Assembly: GCA_964571725.1 (NCBI GenBank) | Contig: CAZNDB010000001.1 | Coordinates: 248,001-312,000, forward strand | Source: UBA1369 sp964571725 | GTDB taxonomy: Bacteria; Patescibacteriota; Gracilibacteria; UBA1369 | DNA length: 64,000 nt | Direction of reading: 5' to 3' | Shown here: positions 41,225-47,923 of the stretch, piece by piece | How positions within the stretch are numbered: position 1 is the first letter of the stretch | How the letters are laid out: each line of letters starts with the position of its first letter | Translations under genes and position numbers: made by a program | The notes under the pieces: model-generated | What the model was told of the DNA's origin: nothing | Database searches by the model: none | The model's input: the letters and a program-made list of their open reading frames with translations, nothing else

Positions 41225-43237
41225 ATGGGGTTTCTCTTAGATCCTGTCGTCGGCGCGGTTTTGGTGTCGTGTCTGGCGCTTCTCTACGCCGTTTATTTGA
41301 CCTGGCAACTTTTGCAGGTTGAAACCGGAACGGATAAAATGCAAAGTATTTCCAATTACATCCGCGAGGGGGCCACCGCCTATCTGAACAAACAGGCAAT
41401 GTACATTGGCATTTTTGCCGTAATCATCTTTTTATTGCTCTGGTTCCTCTTGCCGAACGGCAGTCAGATGGCCATCGGTTTTTTGGTTGGAGCCGTGCTC
41501 TCCGGTTTTGCCGGTTATATCGGCATGGTGGTCGCGACACGCGCCAACGTGCGCACTGCCGCCGTGGCCAAACATGGCATGAAGCAGGCATTTAACCTCG
41601 CCTACAAGGGCGGCAACATTGTCGGTCTCTTTGTGGTTGCCACCAGTCTGCTGGGTGTCAGCATGCTTTACTTTTTTTACAAGGATCCCACTCTGATGAT
41701 CGGTTTCGGATTCGGAGCCAGTTTGATTTCACTGTTCGCCCGTGTCGGGGGAGGTATCTATACCAAAGCCGCCGATGTGGGAGCTGATCTGGTCGGTAAA
41801 GTTGAAGCCGGAATTCCCGAAGACGATCCGAGAAATCCCGCCGTGATTGCCGACAACGTCGGAGACAACGTGGGAGATTGTGCCGGTATGGGGGCCGATC
41901 TGTTCGAAAGTTATGCCGTTACCCTGATCGCTTCCATGATTCTGGCCGCCACTCCCGCCATCATGGCCATTTACGGAGAAAACGGAGTGTTACTCCCGAT
42001 TATGCTGGGCGCGGTAGCCATTGTCGCCGGTATTATCGGTTCCTTCTTTGTCCGTCTGGGTAAAAAGAAGGATATCATGGGGGCTTTCTACAATGGTATC
42101 TATATGACCGCCCTGATAGCCGCCATCGGCTTCGGACTGATTATGTATTTCTTCTTCAAGGCCAACTGGATGCCTCTCACCGGCAGCGCCATCATTGGTC
42201 TGTTAATAATGGTTCTGATCAACAAGATCGCCGAATACTATACCGCTACGCACTACAAACCTGTCCGTGCTATCGCCAAGGCTTCCGAAACCGGTGCCGG
42301 TACCAACCTGATCGCCGGTCTGGCCATCGGTAAGGAAAGCACCTTATTGCCTGTTCTGCTGATTCTGGCCGGTATGCTTGGAGCATATTATTTGGCCGGT
42401 ATCTTCGGTATCGCCATTGCCGCAGTTGGCATGCTTTCCACCACCGGACTGGTTATCTCCATGGACTCCTATGGCCCCATAACCGACAATGCCGGAGGTA
42501 TTGCCGAGATGAGCGGCCTTCCCGAAAAGACTCGCGAAGTTACCGACGAACTGGATGCAGTCGGAAATACCACCAAGGCCGTGACCAAGGCTTTTGCCAT
42601 CGGTTCCGCCGCTTTGGCCGCTCTGGTTATGTTTGCCGCCTTTACTGACTATTTCCCGGGCCAGGTATTTGAACTTTCCAATATCTTTGTTTTGACCGGT
42701 CTCTTCCTGGGGGCCGTGATTCCATTCCTCTTCTCTTCCATGACCATGAAGTCCGTCGGCAAGGCTGCTTTTGCCATCGTTACGGAGGTACGCCGCCAGT
42801 TCAAGGAAATCCCCGGCATCATGTCCGGTGAAGGTAAACCTGAATATGGAACCTGCGTTGCCATCGTTACCCAGGCCGCTTTGAAGGAAATGATTCTTCC
42901 CGGCGTTCTGGCCGTTGTCTCCCCGCTGCTGGTTGGATTTATCCTCGGACCAAAAGGTCTGGCCGGCATGTTGATGGGTGTCATTATCTCCGGCTTCCTC
43001 CTGGCCATTCAGATGACCACTGGTGGCGCCGCCTGGGATAACGCCAAGAAACACATTGAAAAGGGCCATCATGGCGGCAAGGGCTCCGATGCCCACAAGG
43101 CTGCCGTGGTCGGTGATACAGTTGGTGACCCCTACAAGGACACAGCCGGACCAGCTCTGAACTCTCTGATTAAGGTGATCAACACCATTGCCCTGATCAT
43201 CGCCCCGCTGCTGATTACCATGTCGTTAATCAAATAA
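41225..43237 (+). CDS. hppA: Membrane-bound pyrophosphatase, K+-independent H+-pumping type
   Basis: The protein has 670 residues with about 16 membrane helices. The pyrophosphate-binding loop is DVGADLVGKVEAGIPEDDPRNP, then NVGDNVGDCAGMGADLFESY; a second acidic site near the C-terminus is GDTVGDPYKDTAGPALN. The motif GNTTKAVTKAF has Lys where K+-dependent enzymes have Ala, which marks the K+-independent, proton-pumping subfamily. It uses pyrophosphate to energise the membrane. It is single-gene, with a strong bidirectional terminator after it. Confidence 0.96.
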   Translation: MGFLLDPVVGAVLVSCLALLYAVYLTWQLLQVETGTDKMQSISNYIREGATAYLNKQAMYIGIFAVIIFLLLWFLLPNGSQMAIGFLVGAVLSGFAGYIGMVVATRANVRTAAVAKHGMKQAFNLAYKGGNIVGLFVVATSLLGVSMLYFFYKDPTLMIGFGFGASLISLFARVGGGIYTKAADVGADLVGKVEAGIPEDDPRNPAVIADNVGDNVGDCAGMGADLFESYAVTLIASMILAATPAIMAIYGENGVLLPIMLGAVAIVAGIIGSFFVRLGKKKDIMGAFYNGIYMTALIAAIGFGLIMYFFFKANWMPLTGSAIIGLLIMVLINKIAEYYTATHYKPVRAIAKASETGAGTNLIAGLAIGKESTLLPVLLILAGMLGAYYLAGIFGIAIAAVGMLSTTGLVISMDSYGPITDNAGGIAEMSGLPEKTREVTDELDAVGNTTKAVTKAFAIGSAALAALVMFAAFTDYFPGQVFELSNIFVLTGLFLGAVIPFLFSSMTMKSVGKAAFAIVTEVRRQFKEIPGIMSGEGKPEYGTCVAIVTQAALKEMILPGVLAVVSPLLVGFILGPKGLAGMLMGVIISGFLLAIQMTTGGAAWDNAKKHIEKGHHGGKGSDAHKAAVVGDTVGDPYKDTAGPALNSLIKVINTIALIIAPLLITMSLIK

Positions 43238-43306
43238 TCACCGGCCCTTCTGTAATTCTGCTCGTATATTCGATCGCACCTCCGATTCCACCATCCGAAA
43301 ACTAAA

Positions 43307-43335
43307 ATAAAAGCCCCTGACAAAGGGGCTTTTAT
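43307..43335. terminator. Bidirectional terminator between hppA and the gene at 43353
   Basis: The 12-bp perfect stem ATAAAAGCCCCT / AGGGGCTTTTAT has a 5-nt loop. It has A-rich and T-rich flanks that can serve both strands. Confidence 0.88.
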
Positions 43336-43352
43336 GGTCTTTTATTCTACTA

Positions 43353-43865
43353 TTAGTAATCCAAATCGCTGAAACTGCTGTTGCCGCCGGCGTTCTGTTC
43401 TGGGGCTTTTGGCATCAGATCCAGATTCAAAACTCTCCATTGATCGTTTTCATTTACCAGTTGAAGATTGATTGGTGAGACCTGGCCGTCAGTAGCGGTA
43501 ATAGAGCCGCTTACATTAGCAAAATTGTTCTCAATTGTGAAAGAATTAAAGGAAACTTTCTGCACTTTCTTCAATACCGGAAACTGCTCCAGAAAAGCGT
43601 TAAACTGTTCTTTCGTAACCACCTGTTTAAACTGCAGGGAAGCCGAATCATAGGCGGTATCGACCTGATTGGACGAAAGTTGGACTACAAAGGTTTCACT
43701 GGCCTTCAGGGCTGGGGATCCGACCGAAAAAACCAGCGCAATAATTCCGGCGACGAATATGATCAAAGCAGCGACTGCAATCAGAATGATTTTTAACCAA
43801 TTAGTCTTTTTGGGGGATACTGGGCCTCCCGTCGCCGTGGACATCTGTGTAGAAGCGGTAGCCAT
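43353..43865 (-). CDS. Single-pass membrane protein with a DUF4864/NTF2-like extracytoplasmic domain
   Basis: The protein has 170 residues. A Thr/Ser/Pro-rich start is followed by one membrane helix (about 24-46). The outer domain includes ASETFVVQLSSNQVDTAYDSAS ... FKQVVTKEQFNAFL and ends WRVLNLDL. This layout (helix, then a small alpha+beta domain ending in a W-x-V-x-x-L strand) resembles DUF4864/NTF2-like domains common in Patescibacteria. The function is unknown. It follows the ferric-reductase operon on the same strand. Confidence 0.78.
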   Translation of the reverse strand: MATASTQMSTATGGPVSPKKTNWLKIILIAVAALIIFVAGIIALVFSVGSPALKASETFVVQLSSNQVDTAYDSASLQFKQVVTKEQFNAFLEQFPVLKKVQKVSFNSFTIENNFANVSGSITATDGQVSPINLQLVNENDQWRVLNLDLMPKAPEQNAGGNSSFSDLDY

Positions 43866-43903
43866 AAACTTTTATTTTAAAAAATATTTATGGGAATTAT
43901 AAA

Positions 43904-45229
43904 TTAAAACGTGAATTTTTCATAATGAATCTGTCGGGACGGGACACCATAACCGATCAGAAATTTACAAATGCCGTCTGTCATTACTCTCGGACCGCAG
44001 ATGTAGACCTGTCTTTCCCTCAGATCTGTTACCACTTTCTGTAATTTGTCGCTATCAATATGTCCTTTTTCACCTTCATAAGTTGGATCATTGCTGAGTA
44101 TATGATGAATAACTACCGGGAATTCCTGCGACAGTTTCTCCAGTTCTTCCCTGAAAATAATATCCGCGGTGGTTTTGCTGCCATAGAGCAAAATCACGTC
44201 ATTGTCGGCCGCGGCCTGATGGAGAAGTGACATGATAGGGGTAATACCAACGCCGCCCGCGACAAAAAGATACTTTTGCTTTGGTTCCGGCAGTAGCGTG
44301 AAGACGCCGAAAGGACCCTCGATCAAAACTTTGGTGCCCTTTTTCAATTCAGCGACTGAGGACGAAAAATCACCCAATTTCTTAACCGTTATTCTGAACA
44401 AATTATTTTCAAGCAGCCCTGAAATTGAAAAATGATGTGCCTGGGACCATCTTTTGCCGTCCAGAAAACGAAAAGACATAAACTGGCCCGGGCGTACCCG
44501 GAAATTCGCCAGATTTTTTCCCGTGATAAAAATCGACCAGGTATCGGCTGTTTCCTGCACCAGATGATCCACCCGGAAATCAAACTTCCAAAAGTTATAG
44601 AGCGGCATCAAAAAGCGGAAAAAGATAAAATGGGCAATAACCGCAATGTACAAAATTATCCAATAAAGTGAAAATAACTTATTACTGAGCAAATCCCCGC
44701 CGTTCTTCAGCTGATGTCCGAAGGCCAGAAATACGGCAAGATAAATCGACAGATGTACCCAATGCCAGGTTTCATATTTGAAACGTTTTTTGATCAGCTG
44801 AACCGACAAGACAACCGCCGTGAGGAAGATAAATAAAGAGATGAAGGCGAGATTCACACCTTCAAAGTGCTGGAAAAAATCAACCATTTGCAGCAGGAAA
44901 GAAGTTTTTGCGTCTATGGCATAGGAAAAACCTAATAAGATAGGATGCAAAAATATGAAAGACAGAGCCAGGAAACCGTTCAGATGATGCCAATTGGCCA
45001 GTCTGTCAAAGCCAATGAACCTTTCCAGCCAGACCGGTCTGCCAATCAGCACAAATTCCAGCAGGACGCAGAAAACGCCCAGTAAACCGGTTAGCCGTCC
45101 AAAGGCCAGCAGCAGGCCTGCCGTGTCAGAAGAAAACAGACCGTGTGATCCGGCCCACCAGCCCCAGATAACCATGAAAAGATTCGCCAACAGAAAAGCC
45201 CAAAAACCAATGAGTGTTGTTTTTTTCAT
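43904..45229 (-). CDS. Ferric-reductase-like transmembrane flavoprotein
   Basis: The protein has 441 residues. The N-terminal about 210 form six membrane helices with His residues in WHHLNGFLALSFIFLHP and WHWVHLSIY...FGH, suited to bind two hemes as in ferric reductase/NADPH-oxidase-type proteins. An FAD-binding barrel follows (RVRPGQFMSFRFL, AHHFSISG). Then comes an NAD(P)H domain (FVAGGVGITPIMSLL, near-terminal YICGPRVMTDG). It would move electrons from NAD(P)H across the membrane. The cytochrome b5 lipoprotein gene 8 bp upstream is a likely partner. Confidence 0.9.
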   Translation of the reverse strand: MKKTTLIGFWAFLLANLFMVIWGWWAGSHGLFSSDTAGLLLAFGRLTGLLGVFCVLLEFVLIGRPVWLERFIGFDRLANWHHLNGFLALSFIFLHPILLGFSYAIDAKTSFLLQMVDFFQHFEGVNLAFISLFIFLTAVVLSVQLIKKRFKYETWHWVHLSIYLAVFLAFGHQLKNGGDLLSNKLFSLYWIILYIAVIAHFIFFRFLMPLYNFWKFDFRVDHLVQETADTWSIFITGKNLANFRVRPGQFMSFRFLDGKRWSQAHHFSISGLLENNLFRITVKKLGDFSSSVAELKKGTKVLIEGPFGVFTLLPEPKQKYLFVAGGVGITPIMSLLHQAAADNDVILLYGSKTTADIIFREELEKLSQEFPVVIHHILSNDPTYEGEKGHIDSDKLQKVVTDLRERQVYICGPRVMTDGICKFLIGYGVPSRQIHYEKFTF

Positions 45230-45237
45230 TTAAATAT

Positions 45238-45642
45238 TTAATTTTTCAGATCTCCCAGATCTCCCAGATAGTAGTTTTCCAGTAAGCCCACGGCTTTCTC
45301 GGAATGCGGTATTCCCTCAAACATTTCGGTGGCGTCCAGTCCGCAACCTTTCAAAATAGCTTCACCTCCGGGATGCTTGGCTATGAAGCTGCTGACACCG
45401 TAGACTTTTCCGTTAATGGCAAACCAGCAGTCTGCTGCCGTGTTATGGGCGGCGATATCCTGAAGAGTATAGGTCTGTGCCGGTTTGTCGGTTGTTTCAG
45501 CGGGGGCCTGTGGCTGATTTTCTGAGACGGTGGTGGTTTTACTCGACGTAGAAGCGGTTTTATTGTCTGCAGTTCCGTCGCTGCAGGCGCTCAGAGTGGC
45601 AATAATTAATGGCAGAACCAGGACAATTACGTATTTTTTCAT
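45238..45642 (-). CDS. Cytochrome b5-like heme-binding lipoprotein
   Basis: The protein has 134 residues. A lipobox (LSAC, Cys at about 20) is followed by a Thr/Ser/Pro-rich linker and then a cytochrome b5 domain. That domain shows YTLQDIAAHNTAADCWFAING, the heme ligand motif HPGG, and a second His candidate in GIPHSEKA. As a lipoprotein it sits on the outer face of the membrane, where it could receive electrons from the ferric-reductase-like protein encoded next in the operon. The terminal acceptor is unknown. Confidence 0.9.
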   Translation of the reverse strand: MKKYVIVLVLPLIIATLSACSDGTADNKTASTSSKTTTVSENQPQAPAETTDKPAQTYTLQDIAAHNTAADCWFAINGKVYGVSSFIAKHPGGEAILKGCGLDATEMFEGIPHSEKAVGLLENYYLGDLGDLKN

Positions 45643-45808
45643 AAAAATTATTGGCTATGGATAAATACACCTACAGCAATTGTTTTAACATTATTACCGA
45701 TAACTTTTAAGCAAATTTATCACCATAGCGGTTCATTTTTAAGTTTTGTGTCAGGACGGGGATCTGTCGTATACTTGGCTCAAGATTAAAAACAAAAACA
45801 CTTTTTTT

Positions 45809-46996
45809 ATGAAACTGCCTAAAAAAGAAATTGTCTGGCTGGGAATTGTCAGTTTTCTGACCGATGTCAGTTCGGAAATGATATTTTCCATATTAACGGT
45901 TTATTTAAGCGCCGTGCTGGGAGCCTCCAGTTTTGTGATCGGAGCTATGGAAGGTCTGGCGGACTTTGCCGCGTCTTCGCTGGACTATCTTTCAGGGTAT
46001 CTGTCGGACAAAACCGGTAAACGCAAGATTTTTGCCGTTTTTGGCTATGGCTTTTCAACGCTGGCTAAAGGAATTCTGCTCTTTTCCACCGCCGTGGCGG
46101 GGGTGTTTACCTTCAGAATAGTGGAACGACTCGGCAAATCTGTACGCGGAGCCCCGCGCGACGCGCTGATTTCCACCATTGCCGGTGAAAAGAATTTGGG
46201 TTTTGCTTTTGGTTTTCACAAAACTATGGACAAGGCCGGAGCCATTCTGGGGCCTTTTATCGGTTACGCCATCTTGAGCGTCCTGGGACAGAATCTGGCT
46301 GCCTTTCAGTTTTTGTTTCAGGTGGCCATTATTCCCGCGGTATTGTCCGTGCTGATTCTGATTTTCTTTGTCCGCGAGCAACCTCCCCGCACCCAAAAAG
46401 TCCGTGAGAACATCTTTAAAAACTTCCATCAATTGGGCCCGGACTTCCATAATTATCTGAAAGTTGCCGGTCTTTTCTCCCTTTCCTACTTCAGTTTTGC
46501 TTTTTTGCTGCTGAAAGCCAATGAAGTGGGATTTGACCTGAAGGACGTCGCCCTTCTTTACGCCTTTTTTAATGTTTCGTTCATACTAATTTCCATTCCC
46601 GCCGGTAAAATCGGTGACCGGATCGGACGCCGCAAAATCATCCTGGCTGAATACCTGATCTATCTGCTGATGTGCGTCGGTTTTGCCTTTGCCATGGACA
46701 AAATTTCCGTAATCGTGCTGTTTCTGGTTTATGGCGTCTTTTATGCCCTGGACGAAGCCCAGACCAAAGCTTATATCAGTGACATTTCCTCCCCCGATCA
46801 CCGGGCGTCCGCGATCGGATTATACAGTTTTGTAACAGGCATGATTTATCTGCCTGCCTCTTTGCTGACCGGCTGGCTATGGTACGCTTTCAGTCCTTCG
46901 GTAGCCTTTGGCGTGGCCGGAGCAATAGCTCTTTGCAGCGCAGTGCTGTTTGTGTCCATTAAACCGGTGTCGGCAACTACCAATAAATCAGCCTGA
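45809..46996 (+). CDS. Major facilitator superfamily transporter
   Basis: From the ATG at 45809 the protein has 395 residues with about 12 membrane helices. It has the MFS loop motif GYLSDKTGKRK after helix 2 and its counterpart GKIGDRIGRRK in the second half. The opening VSFLTDVSSEMIFSILTVYLS is typical of a subgroup of putative sugar or drug exporters (YcaD/MdfA-like). The substrate is unknown. An earlier in-frame start at 45746 is less likely because the added residues are not conserved-looking. Confidence 0.9.
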   Translation: MKLPKKEIVWLGIVSFLTDVSSEMIFSILTVYLSAVLGASSFVIGAMEGLADFAASSLDYLSGYLSDKTGKRKIFAVFGYGFSTLAKGILLFSTAVAGVFTFRIVERLGKSVRGAPRDALISTIAGEKNLGFAFGFHKTMDKAGAILGPFIGYAILSVLGQNLAAFQFLFQVAIIPAVLSVLILIFFVREQPPRTQKVRENIFKNFHQLGPDFHNYLKVAGLFSLSYFSFAFLLLKANEVGFDLKDVALLYAFFNVSFILISIPAGKIGDRIGRRKIILAEYLIYLLMCVGFAFAMDKISVIVLFLVYGVFYALDEAQTKAYISDISSPDHRASAIGLYSFVTGMIYLPASLLTGWLWYAFSPSVAFGVAGAIALCSAVLFVSIKPVSATTNKSA

Positions 46997-47027
46997 TGCT
47001 GGCTTACTCTGTTTACTCTAACTTGAA

Positions 47028-47101
47028 TGGCAGGGGTAGTAGGAATCGAACCCACATCAAAGGTTTTGGAGACCTCTGTACTACCATTGTACTATACCCC
47101 T
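47028..47101 (-). tRNA. tRNA-Trp(CCA)
   Basis: This 74-nt cloverleaf has acceptor AGGGGTA/TACCCCT and anticodon stem GAGGT/ACCTT around loop CTCCAAA (anticodon CCA). The T-loop is TTCGATT, with discriminator G and an encoded CCA end. Confidence 0.95.
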
Positions 47102-47182
47102 AAATCATTTCTATCTTACTCCGGACGCAGCTGCCTTCAAGCAGAAATTATCTTTGTCCAGCCGTAAAAAATTACACAAAAA

Positions 47183-47212
47183 AGGCGCGGAAATCAAATG
47201 ATTTCCGCGCCT
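47183..47212 (-). terminator. Terminator of rpsT
   Basis: The 14-bp perfect stem AGGCGCGGAAATCA / TGATTTCCGCGCCT has a 2-nt loop. Read leftward it is followed by TTTTTTGTG. Confidence 0.85.
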
Positions 47213-47225
47213 GTTCAAGTTCATA

Positions 47226-47531
47226 TTATTTCTTTGCTTTGGTCTTCTTTTCTACGGTTTCCTTCTTTTCCTGTCCCGGTTTGCCGAGCAGTCTGGCCAG
47301 TCTGGCCTTCTTTCTGGCAGCGGTGTTCTTATGGATAATGTGCTTCTTCAGAGCCACGTCAATAGCCGATTGGGTCTGCGGTAAAAGGGCTTTGGCCTTT
47401 TCCGTATCGGATTTGGCCGTAGTAATAAACTTCTTAAGTTCAGTTTTCAGTCTGGACTTATATGGTTTGCGTCTTTCTAAGCGCGCGTTTGACTGTCGCA
47501 TGGCCTTTTTGGCCGAAGATGTAATTGGCAT
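47226..47531 (-). CDS. rpsT: 30S ribosomal protein S20
   Basis: This 101-residue, very basic and helical protein starts MPITSSAKKAMRQSNARLERR and has the conserved HKNTAARKKARLARLL near the end, both diagnostic of bS20. A Lys/Glu-rich tail extends beyond the usual end by about 15 residues. It is a single-gene unit with its own terminator. Confidence 0.95.
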   Translation of the reverse strand: MPITSSAKKAMRQSNARLERRKPYKSRLKTELKKFITTAKSDTEKAKALLPQTQSAIDVALKKHIIHKNTAARKKARLARLLGKPGQEKKETVEKKTKAKK

Positions 47532-47652
47532 ATCTTGGAATGTGGAAGTTAAAATTTGCGCCGTAATATAATCAAATTAGTCACGGCCTGTCAATTAAAT
47601 CACTTGCTCCATCAGAAATCTACTTATTGGATAAAATAACCTCCGAAAAAGC

Positions 47653-47680
47653 TTGACAAGGTGGTGAAATGTGATAGAAT
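47653..47680 (+). promoter_or_regulatory. Strong sigma70-type promoter of the S-layer-like gene
   Basis: Consensus TTGACA (47653-47658), a 16-bp spacer and TAGAAT (47675-47680) predict a start near 47687. That leaves about 237 nt of untranslated leader. Confidence 0.75.
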
Positions 47681-47686
47681 TCGAAT

Positions 47687-47923
47687 CTTAACCAGGCGAA
47701 AACCCAGGGAAACGGCCCTGAACCAAGCCAAAATTATAACGCGCCAGGTGAGAACTTTGACAGAACGGTAAGAAACCCCGTGTCGGACCGGAACACCGGT
47801 TTGATACGTAACTTCAGTATAACTTTACCTTTCTTACTATTAACCTGCTTTGACCGGCCCGGTTGTAATACACCCGCCGATCAGGCGTTATAACAATCGT
47901 AAATTTAACCATAAACAATCACT
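47687..47923 (+). ncRNA. Long structured 5' leader of the S-layer-like mRNA
   Basis: This stretch of about 237 nt has no gene but contains nested complementary segments. CAGGG/CCCTG forms a hairpin at 47705-47720. TATAACGC (47735-47742) pairs perfectly with GCGTTATA (47885-47892). Inside it GTAAGAAA (47768-47775) pairs perfectly with TTTCTTAC (47830-47837). Inside that ACCGG-aaca-CCGGT forms a hairpin (47787-47800). The closing helix leaves about 31 nt before the ATG, with no obvious Shine-Dalgarno. It matches no riboswitch class I can recall. It could stabilise a highly expressed surface-protein mRNA or regulate it. Confidence 0.5.
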
